Source of the DNA: Deltaproteobacteria bacterium HGW-Deltaproteobacteria-15
Lineage (GTDB): Bacteria; Desulfobacterota; DSM-4660; Desulfatiglandales; HGW-15
DNA length: 64,000 nt
NCBI GenBank assembly: GCA_002840535.1
Contig: PHBH01000048.1
Span: 41,707 to 105,706, forward strand
Reading direction: 5' to 3'
Shown here: in pieces, positions 8,215 to 17,938 of the stretch
How the letters are laid out: each line of letters begins with the position of its first letter
Numbering within the stretch: position 1 is the stretch's first letter
Notes under the pieces: model-generated
The model's input: the letters and a program-made list of their open reading frames with translations, nothing else
The model's database searches: none
What the model was told of the DNA's origin: nothing
Program-made: the position numbers and the translations under genes

Positions 8215-10149
8215 TTATTGTTCTCTTGATTTGATTATCTTAAAAGGCTTGTACACCACCCCATCACCTACGAAACACCATCGATACCACTCCAGGAAAT
8301 TCAGCCTCAAACCATGGATCACCCCTCCCATTATTCCCAGCAGAAGATTGACCAGATGCCCTACAATAAGTATCAGTGCGGCAATGATGTAACCGAACCA
8401 GGGCACCCCTTTCGCAATGTCGTCCGCGAGCATGTTGAACGTCTGAGCCATATACACCGTTGCAATGCCAAGGGCGAAGAGTCTTAAATAGGAGAGCACG
8501 TCCGAGAAGATCTGAACGATTCCAAGGAGCCCGTTCAATCCCTCCGCCGCCCTCAGGATGAGGTTCTTCTTGGTGGAGGAGAAGAGGAATACCACCGCGA
8601 GCCCTGCAATGAGGACGTATTTTGCAGGGGGATTATCCACACCCTGCCCCATTTGGCTGCTCACGAGGAAATATCCGCCCCAGATAACCGGAACCCATCC
8701 GAGCGCTGCAAAATCGCGCGAGTTCTTGAACTTGATCAGGAGGGAAATGGAAATGTGGATCATACCGATGATGATCGAGAGGAGCATGATCCGGTTCTGT
8801 CCCTCTTTGGTATTGAAATCCAGGATCATCAGCTTGTTGAGGGGATTCTCCGGGCTGATGCTGACACCGAAATAGCCGGCGCTGATAATGCCGTAAATAA
8901 CCGTCGAGGCGCCGAGGAGATACATCAGCCGGAAAAAGCGCACCGCACCGGGTGAATCGCTCTTGAATTTTCTCTGCAGAATAAAGGTGAGAATCAGAAG
9001 GGTGGCGCCATACCCGGCATCCCCCAGAATCATTCCGAAGAAGACGGCGAAGAAGTACAGAACGATTCCGCTCGGGTCGAAATCGGCATAGTTGGGATAG
9101 GAATAGACCTTTACCAGATCCTCTCCGGATTCGAAGGCACGCTTGTTCGCCAGCGCGACCGGGACCGCGTCGTTGTCTGTGGGTTCTTCGCTGTAGTGGT
9201 GAAGGGTGAACGACGGTCCGATCTTGTCGATCAACTCCTTGTCAGGCATGGGAGACCAGCATTTGAGAATGAAGAGACGGCCCTCAAGCTCGGTTGCCGT
9301 GTTGAGCGCGGCTCTCCGGTAGGAGAGAAGATTCGTCAGCTCGCTCTCGCTCCGAATGAGGGTGTCCAGATTGGAGGCCAGTCCGGCATACGCACTCTCG
9401 ATCTCCTTCAACTCTTCCTTCCTGGCGTTCAGCTCTCCCTGCAAGCCGGAAAGGCTTTTCGAGGACATCCTCTCCTCGGGGATATTCAGGGGAGCGGCCT
9501 CGAAGGAGAGCGTGATGAAGCAAACCTCCCCGTTGGCGATGCTGATTACCTGGTGATAGACATTCTCAAGCGGAAGACTCTCGAATGCCTTCTGCGCGAC
9601 CCTGAAGAAACCTACGTGCAACCCCTTTGCCTGCAGGGACTCAAGGTCTTCCACCCTGAAATCCCCCCACGGCTCCTGGGTTCCGATTTCCTTCCTGAGA
9701 GCTACGATTTCCGTCTGGAGGCGGGCTTCTCTTTGTGCCAGCGACTCCCTTTGGCTGCAGATCTCGGAAGCGTTGAGAGTTCCAGGGATCTTTGAAGAGA
9801 AAGAAGAACCATCAAAACCACGGGGAGAGACAATCGACGTCTTCGAAACGGTCACGCCGGGTGCCACTGCACCCTGGCCGGAGACCTGCACCGTCACCGG
9901 GAGAGTGTTCATTTCGTGCCGGGTCTTCTCCTCTGCGGTCTGCTTCGCGGCCATACCGGCGGGCGCCTTTGTTGCCAGAAACTTCCGCGTCTCGGTAACC
10001 CGGGCCAGTTCTTTGGCAAGGTCCTGCGCTTCTACCGCCTCCTTCGGAAGGATGAGATGGGCCACCCCGATTTCCTGGAGGCGTTCCAAAAACTTCTCCT
10101 TCTGGCTTTCCATGCCGATGAAGGTGATTTTTCGCATTTTGACAATCAT
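8215..10149 (-). CDS. atpI: V-type ATP synthase subunit I (a-like membrane stator)
   Basis: Stator subunit (644 aa) that carries the ion half-channels beside the K ring. The first half is soluble with long coiled coils (about 80-290), and the second half holds about seven membrane segments, beginning near DFDPSGIVLYFFAVFFGMILGDAGYGA. The segment FALGIATVYMAQTFN resembles the conserved arginine region of family members, although the key arginine is in SYLRLFALG. The gene overlaps subunit D by four bases (ATGA type), so the two are probably translationally coupled, and it precedes K by 16 bases. The length matches Chlamydia and spirochaete I subunits. Confidence 0.93.
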   Translation of the reverse strand: MIVKMRKITFIGMESQKEKFLERLQEIGVAHLILPKEAVEAQDLAKELARVTETRKFLATKAPAGMAAKQTAEEKTRHEMNTLPVTVQVSGQGAVAPGVTVSKTSIVSPRGFDGSSFSSKIPGTLNASEICSQRESLAQREARLQTEIVALRKEIGTQEPWGDFRVEDLESLQAKGLHVGFFRVAQKAFESLPLENVYHQVISIANGEVCFITLSFEAAPLNIPEERMSSKSLSGLQGELNARKEELKEIESAYAGLASNLDTLIRSESELTNLLSYRRAALNTATELEGRLFILKCWSPMPDKELIDKIGPSFTLHHYSEEPTDNDAVPVALANKRAFESGEDLVKVYSYPNYADFDPSGIVLYFFAVFFGMILGDAGYGATLLILTFILQRKFKSDSPGAVRFFRLMYLLGASTVIYGIISAGYFGVSISPENPLNKLMILDFNTKEGQNRIMLLSIIIGMIHISISLLIKFKNSRDFAALGWVPVIWGGYFLVSSQMGQGVDNPPAKYVLIAGLAVVFLFSSTKKNLILRAAEGLNGLLGIVQIFSDVLSYLRLFALGIATVYMAQTFNMLADDIAKGVPWFGYIIAALILIVGHLVNLLLGIMGGVIHGLRLNFLEWYRWCFVGDGVVYKPFKIIKSREQ

Positions 10150-10757
10150 CTGCTCGCCTCGCTCTGCTGGATTTTCGCCTTGGCCAGCTTGGCCCGGCCC
10201 ACCGCAGCGGTCTCCTCATCACCAAGAAAGATGCGGATCTTCCGGATATTCTCTTTGAGCTCCGGTATCAGTTTCTTCTCGAACAGGTTGGTGCGTTGCG
10301 TGGTCGTTCGGAGTTCATCGCGGATCAGCTCTTCCTTGCGCAGGAGAACGCGCAATTCTTCTCGAATGGACACAAGCATCCGAAGGGCGGAGACGACCGT
10401 ATCCAGCCAGGAAGGGGTGGCGAACAGGGAGTAATCCACCTCCTCGAAAACTACCTTCTTGAATTCCGGTACATCCACACCGGCGATATTGTCCGTTTCC
10501 GTTACGACCTCCCGGATCACCAGAAAATCGTTTATATCCACGGCGGGGTCTGTCAGAAATCGCGACCAGGGCCGGATTCGATCCGTGGTCTCCTGGAGCT
10601 TCCTCCGCTTCTCCTCGATGATGGGCTCCATCTGCCGGATGACGATCTGGAGCTGCATCTTCTTCAACTGCAGGATGGGAAGGAACTTCTCGTACTTGGA
10701 CTTGGCATCCCGCTGCGCCTTGAGAGCCGTCTTGTTGTATTTGAGTTTCTCAGCCAT
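10146..10757 (-). CDS. atpD: V-type ATP synthase subunit D (central shaft)
   Basis: Central-stalk subunit (203 aa), largely two long helices forming a coiled coil that rotates inside the A3B3 head. The opening KLKYNKTALKAQRDAKSKYEKFLPILQL is characteristic of the NtpD/VatD family. It lies downstream of B with a 102-bp spacer carrying a repeat array and overlaps the start of subunit I. No separate subunit F, the usual partner at the foot of the shaft, is encoded in the operon. Confidence 0.93.
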   Translation of the reverse strand: MAEKLKYNKTALKAQRDAKSKYEKFLPILQLKKMQLQIVIRQMEPIIEEKRRKLQETTDRIRPWSRFLTDPAVDINDFLVIREVVTETDNIAGVDVPEFKKVVFEEVDYSLFATPSWLDTVVSALRMLVSIREELRVLLRKEELIRDELRTTTQRTNLFEKKLIPELKENIRKIRIFLGDEETAAVGRAKLAKAKIQQSEASR

Positions 10758-10773
10758 TTTTCACCTGCTACAG

Positions 10774-10850
10774 AATGCTGGATGCCGGATACGGGGTGCT
10801 GGATAGTTTTTCTAAATCAAGCATCGAGCATCGAACATCTGGCATGCATC
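10774..10850. repeat. Inverted short-period repeat array within the V-ATPase operon
   Basis: GGATGCCGGATACGGGGTGC-type units (10774-10805) face GCATCGAGCATCGAACATC units (10816-10850), the approximate reverse complement. The array fills most of the 102 bases between atpB and atpD, and could form an mRNA hairpin separating head and shaft genes. Confidence 0.65.
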
Positions 10851-10859
10851 GCTCGCCAA

Positions 10860-12179
10860 TTAAGCCGCTTTCTTCAATCCCTTTTTCGCGGGCCAGAACT
10901 CATTGATCATTTCATTCTTGAGACCGGTCTGGACCGGCTCGAAGTACCTGGCCAGAATGTCCCAGCAAAGATCCAGTGCCTGCTCGATGGGAATATTCAC
11001 GTTCAGGTCCATCAGTTCCGTTTCAAAATCCTTCCCGTAGGAAAGAAGGGTCTCATCCCACTTGGAGAGCTTGAAACCCATGGCAATCTTGTTGCGGGAC
11101 TCACGGCAATCCGAATACAGGCGGATCATGGTGTTCATGATGTCGTTGTGGTCCTTGCGTGTGACCTTGGAGACCACATTCTGTTTGAGTCTGCTCAGGG
11201 AGCCGAAGGGGTCGATGACGCCATTATGAAGGTAAAACTGTCCTTCCGTGATGTACCCGGTGTTGTCGGGAACGGGGTGGGTGACGTCGTCGCCGGGCAT
11301 TGTTGTTACGGCGAGGATCGTGATGTCCCCCAGTCCCTCCATGTCCACCGCCTTTTCATAGCGGGATGCGAGCTGGGAATAGAGGTCCCCGGGATAGCCA
11401 CGGTTGCTGGGGATCTGTTCCATGGAGATGGAAATCTCCTTGAGGGAGTCGGAGAAGTTGGTCATGTCCGTGAGCAGGGTAAGAACCCTTTTGCCCGATT
11501 CGGCAAACCGTTCCGCAACCGCAAGGGCCATATCCGGCACGAGCAGGCATTCCACCACGGGATCGGAGGCGAGATGAATGAACATGATCACGCGGTTCAT
11601 GACCCCGCTTTCCTCGAAGGTTCGCCTGAAGAAGGTGAAGTCATCGAACTTGAGTCCCATCCCCCCCAAAATGATGATGTCCGCCTCAGCCTGCATTCCC
11701 ACCCGCGCAAGCACCTGATTGTAAGGCTCGCCCGGGATGGAGAAGATGGGCAGCTTCTGGCTCACCACCAGGGAATTGAACACGTCGATCATGGGAATGT
11801 TGGTTCGGATCATCTCTTTGGGAATGATGCGGTTTGCCGGGTTGAAGGAGGGACCGCCGATCGGGATCTCTTCCTCCACAGGGACCGGGCCGCCGTCGAT
11901 CGGCTCCCCGCCGCCGTTGAAAATCCGTCCGAGCATGGACGGCCCGTACTTGACCTGCATGGGATGTCCCAGAAAACGAACCGTGTCGTTCGTGGCAAGC
12001 CCTTTGGTTCCGCCGAAGACCTGAAGAGCGACCGATTCTCCTGATATCCGGATGACCTGGCCCAGGGTCTTTTTGCCGGGGGACTCGATCACGGCAAGCT
12101 CCCCGAGACCGATGGACGTAGCATTCAGGGTTGCAATGTTCCCTGTGATTTCGCGAATCTTGGTGATGATTTCTCTCAC
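10860..12179 (-). CDS. atpB: V-type ATP synthase subunit B (regulatory head subunit)
   Basis: Non-catalytic nucleotide-binding-fold subunit (439 aa) alternating with A in the hexameric head. It shows the ATP-synthase beta-barrel at the N-terminus ([19 protein letters not shown]), then [15 protein letters not shown], and [17 protein letters not shown] where A subunits have a P-loop, as expected for [48 protein letters not shown] matches the conserved core. It follows subunit A by four bases. The length is normal for the family. Confidence 0.95.
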   Translation of the reverse strand: MREIITKIREITGNIATLNATSIGLGELAVIESPGKKTLGQVIRISGESVALQVFGGTKGLATNDTVRFLGHPMQVKYGPSMLGRIFNGGGEPIDGGPVPVEEEIPIGGPSFNPANRIIPKEMIRTNIPMIDVFNSLVVSQKLPIFSIPGEPYNQVLARVGMQAEADIIILGGMGLKFDDFTFFRRTFEESGVMNRVIMFIHLASDPVVECLLVPDMALAVAERFAESGKRVLTLLTDMTNFSDSLKEISISMEQIPSNRGYPGDLYSQLASRYEKAVDMEGLGDITILAVTTMPGDDVTHPVPDNTGYITEGQFYLHNGVIDPFGSLSRLKQNVVSKVTRKDHNDIMNTMIRLYSDCRESRNKIAMGFKLSKWDETLLSYGKDFETELMDLNVNIPIEQALDLCWDILARYFEPVQTGLKNEMINEFWPAKKGLKKAA

Positions 12180-12183
12180 GGCA

Positions 12184-13890
12184 TTAACCCCCTAGAAATT
12201 CGTTGATCTGCTTTTCATATTCCTTGAATTTATCTTCCTGCCATTTCGAGGAATTCCAGTTTCTGAACAGCGCGGTCAGTTTGAAGAAGATATTCCTTGC
12301 ATCATCCTTGTCCTTGGCCGGGATCTCCTTTTGCAGGAGTTCGTGCACCTTGTTGAAAACATAGACCTGCCGATCCATGGTGTTGAAAGCGTCGACCTCG
12401 TCAAAGGCGTTCTGCTGCAGATAGACGGAATCCAGAAACTCCGCCTTGAGCTGGACGATGAAGTCCGACAGGGATGTGCCTTCCTCGCCGACGACATCCA
12501 TTCGTTTCTTGATTTCATTCCCGTCAAAGGTGAGGCGCTGCGCATCCTTGACCTTCTTGACCCAGGTAGGATCCAGTTTGTCCAGTGTTTCCTTCATCTG
12601 CTCAGGATACTTTGACCAGGAGATGAGGGGGTCGATCGCTGGAAATCGGCGCGCATTCGATCTTGCCCACGTGAGGCCCAGAAAGGCGCCGACCACGGCC
12701 AGGGTGCCCTGGGTAACCGGCTCTTCGAAGTTCCCGCCTGCCGGGGAAACGGTCCCGATGATGCTGACCGAGCCGTTGTTGCCGTCTTTCAGACGGACGA
12801 GCCCTGCACGCTCGTAAAAATCGGCGATCCTGGACTGCAGGTAGGCCGGAAAGGCCTCCTCTCCCGGGATCTCTTCCAAACGTCCGCTCATCTCCCGAAG
12901 CGCCTGAGCCCACCGCGAGGTGGAGTCTGCGAGAATAAGGACGCCCAGACCCATCTGGCGGTAGTATTCCCCGAGAGTCACCGCTGTATAGATGGATGCC
13001 TCCCTCGCCGCGACCGGCATGGAGGAGGTGTTGCAGATAATGATGGTCCGCTCCATCAGGGTCTTGCCCGTGTAGGGATCGATCAGATGGGGGAAATCGC
13101 GCAGAGTCTCGACGACCTCACCCGCGCGCTCTCCACAGGCCGCGACAATGATGACATCGACATCCGCATATCGGGAAATAATCTGCTGAAGAACCGTCTT
13201 GCCCGAGCCGAATGGGCCGGGGATGCAGGCCGTGCCTCCCTTTGCCACCGGGTAGAAGGTGTCGACGATGCGGCACCCGGTCACCAGGGGCTCTTGAGGA
13301 AGAAGCCGCTGCTGGTAGGCACGCAAAGCGATCTTGATCGGCCACTCCTGCATCATGGTCAGTTCGTGAACCTTGCCGGTCTCATCCTCTGCCTGGGCCA
13401 CGACCTGGTTCACGGTGTAGGAGCCCTTGCCTGCCACGTTCTTGACTTTGGCCTTGCCTATGAAATTGAAGGGCACAAAGATCTTGTGCGTGAAAATCCC
13501 TTCCGGCACTGTGCCCAGGACATCCCCTGCGGCAATGACATCGCCCGGCTTGGCTGCGGGAGTGAATTCCCATTTCTTTTCGCGATCCAGACTCTCCAGG
13601 TAGACCCCTCTCGTGAGAAAGAGGCCGCACTTGCCGGCCAACTTGGGAAGAGGATTCTGAAGACCGTCATAAATCTGGCCGAGCAGACCCGGACCGAGCT
13701 CCGCCACAAGGAGATCCTTTGTGAACTGCACCTGATCTCCCACTTTTACACCACGGGTATCTTCAAAAGCCTGCATGTAGCAGAGGTTGTCCTTCACCCG
13801 GATGACCTCGCATTTGAGACGGCTCTCGCCCGTGACCACGTACGCCACTTCATTCTGGCGCACGTTTGTGTCGAAAGAGGCGGTAAGCAT
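12184..13890 (-). CDS. atpA: V-type ATP synthase catalytic subunit A
   Basis: Catalytic head subunit (568 aa) that hydrolyses or makes ATP. It has an N-terminal barrel, the V-type bulge domain (about 110-190), a Walker A GPFGSGKT at about 225-232, the stretch [22 protein letters not shown], a Walker B-like [19 protein letters not shown] and the arginine/adenine-pocket region [20 protein letters not shown]. At 568 residues it is slightly shorter than the 580-600 aa forms. It lies 16 bases after the DUF2764 gene. The assignment is unambiguous; whether the enzyme works as an ATP synthase or a pump cannot be told from this gene. Confidence 0.96.
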   Translation of the reverse strand: MLTASFDTNVRQNEVAYVVTGESRLKCEVIRVKDNLCYMQAFEDTRGVKVGDQVQFTKDLLVAELGPGLLGQIYDGLQNPLPKLAGKCGLFLTRGVYLESLDREKKWEFTPAAKPGDVIAAGDVLGTVPEGIFTHKIFVPFNFIGKAKVKNVAGKGSYTVNQVVAQAEDETGKVHELTMMQEWPIKIALRAYQQRLLPQEPLVTGCRIVDTFYPVAKGGTACIPGPFGSGKTVLQQIISRYADVDVIIVAACGERAGEVVETLRDFPHLIDPYTGKTLMERTIIICNTSSMPVAAREASIYTAVTLGEYYRQMGLGVLILADSTSRWAQALREMSGRLEEIPGEEAFPAYLQSRIADFYERAGLVRLKDGNNGSVSIIGTVSPAGGNFEEPVTQGTLAVVGAFLGLTWARSNARRFPAIDPLISWSKYPEQMKETLDKLDPTWVKKVKDAQRLTFDGNEIKKRMDVVGEEGTSLSDFIVQLKAEFLDSVYLQQNAFDEVDAFNTMDRQVYVFNKVHELLQKEIPAKDKDDARNIFFKLTALFRNWNSSKWQEDKFKEYEKQINEFLGG

Positions 13891-13906
13891 GTTACCGTAT
13901 CCCGCC

Positions 13907-14665
13907 TTATAGTTCCTCCAGATGCCTGACGGTTTCCATGCCCTGTTCCTCGCTCAAGGAGACATTTCTCTCCACCAGGTGGAGCTTCAGGAGATAGGCC
14001 AGAACCACGTCAAAGTCAAAATCGAGTTTTTCCGTCATCTCGTCGATGGTATCCCAGATGATCTGTTGAATGGCCTCTTCCATCTCCAAAGGCCCTTTTG
14101 CGGAAACGATCTTTTCGATCCATGCGTATTCTGCACTCAACCCGAAATCTTCTCCACTGCTTCGGCTGAGCTGATCGACTACATCTCCTTCGCCGACCAG
14201 GGAGTCCGAGGGGGGAAGACCCCTCCTCCGCGCACGGACGGCAGCAACCGTATTTCTCAGATCCCTTTCGAAGATCATGTAAGCCCGGAGAAAGGGACTC
14301 GAGGTTTTCTCGATGACATAGTCGTAGTAGGCCTCGTGAATCCGTTCCAGGTTCCTTGGGCTCAAACCTTCGGCGGCAATGGTTTCAAATTGCTCGGCCA
14401 TGAACTCGGGCACATCCTTGGGAGACTTGAGCTGTTCCCTCCAGAACCCCATTCCATAAAGGCTGTATTCGACCTCCACGGATTTTCCGCGCAACAACCT
14501 TTCAATCTGGAGAAGATCGCCTGCAAGAAGGAGCAACTCCACTTGTTTCCAGTCCTGCTCCGTGATGTGATTCTTCTCAGCAAGAAGGTCCGACAAACGG
14601 ATTTTCAGCTTCTTGTCATCCCTGTGGATTTCAGGAAGATAAGCGACCAGGAAGTAGTATTTCAT
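13907..14665 (-). CDS. DUF2764 protein, V-ATPase operon subunit
   Basis: A 252-aa soluble, helix-rich protein (MKYYFLVAYLPEIHRDD..) of the DUF2764 family, found between subunits E and A in V-ATPase operons of Chlamydiae, spirochaetes and some other bacteria. Position and size suggest it takes the place of subunit C (the collar under the rotor), since no recognisable C gene is present. That substitution is inferred from context. It overlaps subunit E by four bases. Confidence 0.85.
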   Translation of the reverse strand: MKYYFLVAYLPEIHRDDKKLKIRLSDLLAEKNHITEQDWKQVELLLLAGDLLQIERLLRGKSVEVEYSLYGMGFWREQLKSPKDVPEFMAEQFETIAAEGLSPRNLERIHEAYYDYVIEKTSSPFLRAYMIFERDLRNTVAAVRARRRGLPPSDSLVGEGDVVDQLSRSSGEDFGLSAEYAWIEKIVSAKGPLEMEEAIQQIIWDTIDEMTEKLDFDFDVVLAYLLKLHLVERNVSLSEEQGMETVRHLEEL

Positions 14666-15315
14666 TTGCTGCTCAATCCCTTGACATCTATGGCTTTGAA
14701 ATAGCTGCGAAATCGCGGAGCGAGATACTTCAGGAAGAGCTCCAGGAAGGCCTCATCGGTGAAATCGAGTCTTACCACTCCGTCGCCGGTGCCTATGATG
14801 AATCCAAAGGCAACGCCGTCGCTCCTGAGGTTGAGGGTGACATTGCCGCCTTTGCGCTCGCCCGGAAGAGCTTTGACGAGCTCCATCGTGAAATCCGTGA
14901 GTTTTTCCTGCTGCTCCTTGGATACGAGGACGTTGAGGTCCGTATGTTCCGGATTCTTCACGTACTCGCGTACACAGGTGGTCATGAGATCCTTCAGAAA
15001 CTTGGTATCGTCCAAGGTTTCGGAGATCTTCTGTTTCATGGGGAGCGCGAGGATCTGTTCTTCGATGGTCCTCTTGAGGTCTGTCATCAGCTGTGAGGCA
15101 GCGATTTCCATGGAAGATTGAAGCTGACGATGATTCTTCTCCGCCTCTTCCCTGGCGCTGGAGACAATGGATTCCGCTTCAGCTTTTGCCTTGAGAAGGA
15201 TCTCGTTGGCCTTCTGGTTCGCGCCTTCTATGATACTGCGAGAGGCCTCTTCGCCGCTTTCCACACCGTGCTTCTTCAAAGTCTCTATGAGTTCCTGCAA
15301 TTTGGTGTCCGCCAT
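14662..15315 (-). CDS. atpE: V-type ATP synthase subunit E (peripheral stalk)
   Basis: Peripheral-stalk subunit (217 aa from the chosen start) tethering the head to subunit I. A long amphipathic N-terminal helix (about 10-90, rich in Ala, Glu and Lys) precedes a globular C-terminal domain ending near LRFTDEAF-like residues, as in NtpE. The ORF-track start at 15351 is unsupported; ATG at 15315 (MADTKLQ) has AAAGGGG eight bases upstream. It is the first gene of the operon. No gene for the stalk partner G/H is seen upstream, where a 294-bp non-coding stretch begins. Confidence 0.9.
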   Translation of the reverse strand: MADTKLQELIETLKKHGVESGEEASRSIIEGANQKANEILLKAKAEAESIVSSAREEAEKNHRQLQSSMEIAASQLMTDLKRTIEEQILALPMKQKISETLDDTKFLKDLMTTCVREYVKNPEHTDLNVLVSKEQQEKLTDFTMELVKALPGERKGGNVTLNLRSDGVAFGFIIGTGDGVVRLDFTDEAFLELFLKYLAPRFRSYFKAIDVKGLSSK

Positions 15316-15351
15316 ATTCATTTCCCCTTTAGTGAGGTTTTCCTGATGCAC

Positions 15352-15645
15352 TTTCCTGCAAGAAAGCTTTTATTCTCGGAGCGGTCTCATCCGGGTCGCA
15401 TGTTCAGGAGCCTTTCCCCGTGTTTCCGCAATGGTTCCAGTCGGACTCCGCCCTTCATTTTCCCGAGTGGGATTGCTCGGGGTAAAAGGCTTGTCCTTCG
15501 GCCCGTGCCGGGCCTGCCAACTATGTGAAAAAAATGCGAGGAAATTCGAAAAACTCCGCGTACCATACATCAGAGAAAAGTGTCAAATCTTTTTTTATGG
15601 AATGCTGGACCCCGCTGACTCCCTGCGGAGCCGTCCCTATGAACC
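15352..15645. other. Non-coding leader of the V-ATPase operon
   Basis: This stretch of about 294 bp between atpE and the FAD oxidase contains no convincing ORF. On the minus strand a TTGACA lies near 15585-15590, which could serve as a -35, but no good -10 stands at the right distance. AT-rich sequence (TTTTTTTATGG on the plus strand) precedes the stop of the oxidase gene. Confidence 0.4.
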
Positions 15646-17040
15646 TCAATGCCCGTCTGAGGATCCGTCAAGAGCCATCTTGCCAGGATTGAGGATGTTC
15701 TTGGGATCGATGAGTCTCTTAAGAGAACGCATGAGCTCGAGCGCTGCGCTGTCGTGCTCAAGACTCATGTAAGGCGCTTTGGAGAGTCCGATACCGTGCT
15801 CCCCGGTGAGAGTGCCGCCCATCTCACAGATAAAGGCAAACACTTCCGCCACAGCCTTGCGCATTCTAGCCACCTGATCCGGGTCCGCACGATCATACAT
15901 GATCCGCGGGTGGAGATTTCCATCTCCTGCATGGCCGAAGATGACAAAAGGCAGATCAAGACGTTGTACGATGGCGGAGATCCCTGTCAGGAGATCCGGC
16001 ACTTTGGAGATGGGAACGGCGATATCCTCCGAAACATTGTTGGTTCTGAGCTTGGCGGCAAGGCTGCCCACGGATTTTCTGAGCTTCCACAATTTCTCCG
16101 CCTCAGCGGCGTTCGCCGCCCTCTGGACGTCGCTCACATGATTCTTTTTAAAGACCTCGATCACCTTGTCCATCTGAAAGGACGTTTCCGCGTCCGTATA
16201 GCCGTCCGTCTCCGCCAGAATCATGGCGGAACCATCCGGAAGGGAGACGCCGGCGCTCTGGCGGATTACCCTGATGGAATTGGCATCGAGCACCTCGAGA
16301 ACGCTTGGAATGATGCCTGAATGCATGATATCCGAAACCGCCTGCCCCGCGTCCCGCAAGGTTGCGAACACGGCCAGAGCGGTCTGGAATGTGAGAGGCC
16401 GTGGGCTGATCTTGAGGGTGATCTCGGTAATGACCCCCAGCGTTCCCTCGGAACCTACGAAGAGTCTCGTCAGATCGTACCCTGAAGAGGATTTCATGCA
16501 GGAGGTGCCGGTACGGGTGATCCGGCCGTCGGGCAGGACCAGTTCAAGACCGAGGACGTAATCTCTGGTGACCCCATATTTGGCGCCGCGGATCCCGCCG
16601 GCATTCGTCGCTACATTCCCGCCCAGGGTGCACACCTTTCCGCTAGCCGGATCGGGCGGGAAGAAAAAGCCGTAAGGGAGAAGGGCCTTCTCCAGATCGG
16701 AATACACCACACCGGGTTGTACCACAGCAAGGCGGTCGGGGATGCGGATGGCCAGGATGCGGTTCATTCGGCACATGTCAAGAACCACGCCGCCGCGAAT
16801 CGGGATAGCCCCCCCTGACAGACCGGTTCCGGCACCACGTGGAATCACGGGGAAGCCTAATCGATCTGCAAGGGAAAGGATTTTCGAAACCTGCTCCCGC
16901 GTGGAGGGCCACACGGCGCAATCGGGTCTGTGATCGTTGTCCGAGGCATCATAGGAATAAGACACCAGGTCGATCAAACGGTCCGTAAAATTGTCAGGGC
17001 CTACAATTTCGCCCAGTTCACTCTTGAGGCTCGAGTCCAT
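15646..17040 (-). CDS. FAD-binding oxidase, GlcD / D-lactate dehydrogenase-like
   Basis: FAD-linked 2-hydroxyacid dehydrogenase (464 aa from the chosen start) of the GlcD family, oxidising glycolate, D-lactate or a related acid and passing electrons to a quinone, an electron-transfer protein or an iron-sulfur partner. The PCMH-type FAD domain contains VIPRGAGTGLSGGAIP (about 65-80) and GGNVATNAGGIRGAKYGVTRDYVLG; the C-terminal cap contains IFGHAGDGNLH and the terminal GTLTGEHGIGLSKAPYM. I preferred ATG 17040 (MDSSLKSEL) because homologues begin there; the ORF-track extension to 17151 is arginine-rich and not protein-like. No GlcE/GlcF partner is adjacent, so it is probably a stand-alone subunit. 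Confidence 0.93.
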   Translation of the reverse strand: MDSSLKSELGEIVGPDNFTDRLIDLVSYSYDASDNDHRPDCAVWPSTREQVSKILSLADRLGFPVIPRGAGTGLSGGAIPIRGGVVLDMCRMNRILAIRIPDRLAVVQPGVVYSDLEKALLPYGFFFPPDPASGKVCTLGGNVATNAGGIRGAKYGVTRDYVLGLELVLPDGRITRTGTSCMKSSSGYDLTRLFVGSEGTLGVITEITLKISPRPLTFQTALAVFATLRDAGQAVSDIMHSGIIPSVLEVLDANSIRVIRQSAGVSLPDGSAMILAETDGYTDAETSFQMDKVIEVFKKNHVSDVQRAANAAEAEKLWKLRKSVGSLAAKLRTNNVSEDIAVPISKVPDLLTGISAIVQRLDLPFVIFGHAGDGNLHPRIMYDRADPDQVARMRKAVAEVFAFICEMGGTLTGEHGIGLSKAPYMSLEHDSAALELMRSLKRLIDPKNILNPGKMALDGSSDGH

Positions 17041-17442
17041 TTCTTCATACCCATGGGGGCGCTTCCGGAGACTGAACAACATGGAAAGCGACCCGAACAG
17101 GAATATTCTCACACCGCAGCGCCGGGGCGCAAGATCAAAAATGTCGTCCAAGAGATGTTTTCAAGAGAGAAGATGAGAACCGCGACACTGGCCTGTATTG
17201 AATCGTGGAACGGATAGGAATGCCGATGTCGAATATCGTTTTCCGGGTAAGTTCTACCGATCCGGGGTGAAGAGGGCGTAGTTCAGGGTTCAGTGTTCAG
17301 AGTTCAGCAGACCGCGTGAAGATAACGGCAAACCGATGCCAAGGTGGACAAGGGTGCATAACGACACCTGTCATTTCGACCAGAGGGAGAAATCTTGCTT
17401 TTGTGGCAGGATGGAAGTGCATTCCGGCCATAGCAATGAGAG

Positions 17443-17727
17443 CTATACAAAAATATCCACGGTATCGCCTTCCTCCGAATGGGATGGGGAATCCGGGGAC
17501 TCTTTCTGGTTCCCGCTTGCATCATAGGTCGAGGCATTGGGGTCGGAGTCCCTGTTCCGCTCGTCGACCTTCTCATCCATTTTATTCCTCTCTCTGTTCA
17601 CGTCCAGCCCGGAATTGAGGCTCTCCGTAGCACCCTGGACGGGTCGGGCTTGTTCCGGTTCGGTGATTTTTGCCTGAACCGGCAGTTGAGGTCTTAAGGC
17701 AGCAGGGTCGAAGGTATCGATGATCAT
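17443..17727 (-). CDS. 94-aa hydrophilic protein downstream of a c-di-GMP riboswitch
   Basis: Small unknown protein beginning MIIDTFDPAALRP, then a Pro/Gln-rich segment and an acidic, Ser/Asp-rich, low-complexity C-terminus (SPSHSEEGDTVDIFV). No membrane segment, signal peptide or cysteine is present, so it is probably cytoplasmic and partly disordered. The start is fixed by a strong AAAGGAGG nine bases before the ATG; the ORF-track extension to 17808 would run back through the leader. Upstream on the same strand are a terminator, a c-di-GMP-I aptamer and a sigma-28-like promoter, so expression is probably tied to motility and c-di-GMP. A flagellar or chemotaxis-associated role is a guess from control alone. 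Confidence 0.75.
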   Translation of the reverse strand: MIIDTFDPAALRPQLPVQAKITEPEQARPVQGATESLNSGLDVNRERNKMDEKVDERNRDSDPNASTYDASGNQKESPDSPSHSEEGDTVDIFV

Positions 17728-17789
17728 TGTTGCAGCCCTCCTTTCGTTCGGCAATCCTTTGCGGCAAACGCAACAGGGGCTCACGTCAA

Positions 17790-17823
17790 GAAAAAAGCCC
17801 GCTTCCAATACAGGGACCGGGCT
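17790..17823 (-). terminator. Intrinsic terminator of the c-di-GMP riboswitch expression platform
   Basis: On the minus strand AGCCCG pairs with CGGGCT across a loop, followed by TTTTTTC. It directly follows the aptamer and precedes the AAAGGAGG of the 94-aa gene. That is the arrangement of a transcription-controlling riboswitch. Confidence 0.8.
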
Positions 17824-17829
17824 CTATGG

Positions 17830-17932
17830 GAACTCACCTTGCGGCTCCGCTGTCATATCCAATCTCCTGGACTTAGACCGGAAGCTTTGCGTCCCTGCCT
17901 TTCGGAAGGTTTGCCCTCTGGCAAAATCGTTT
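17830..17932 (-). ncRNA. Cyclic di-GMP-I (GEMM) riboswitch aptamer
   Basis: Read on the minus strand the segment contains GGCAAACC, a hairpin with a GAAA tetraloop (CTTCCGAAAGGCAGG), the diagnostic GGACGCAAAGC, then CCGGTCTAAG and TATGAC, matching the CCUAAG/UAUGG tetraloop receptor of GEMM-I aptamers such as Vc2 of Vibrio cholerae. One mismatch is seen in the P2 helix. The order and spacing are those of class I; P1 pairing is approximate. Ligand binding should either favour or block the terminator immediately downstream. The direction of control cannot be decided without folding. Confidence 0.88.
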
Positions 17933-17938
17933 ACCTTC

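Noticed and set aside
10296-12044. 582-aa plus-strand ORF
   Set aside because: It is antisense to the V-ATPase B and D subunits, which have unambiguous motifs.
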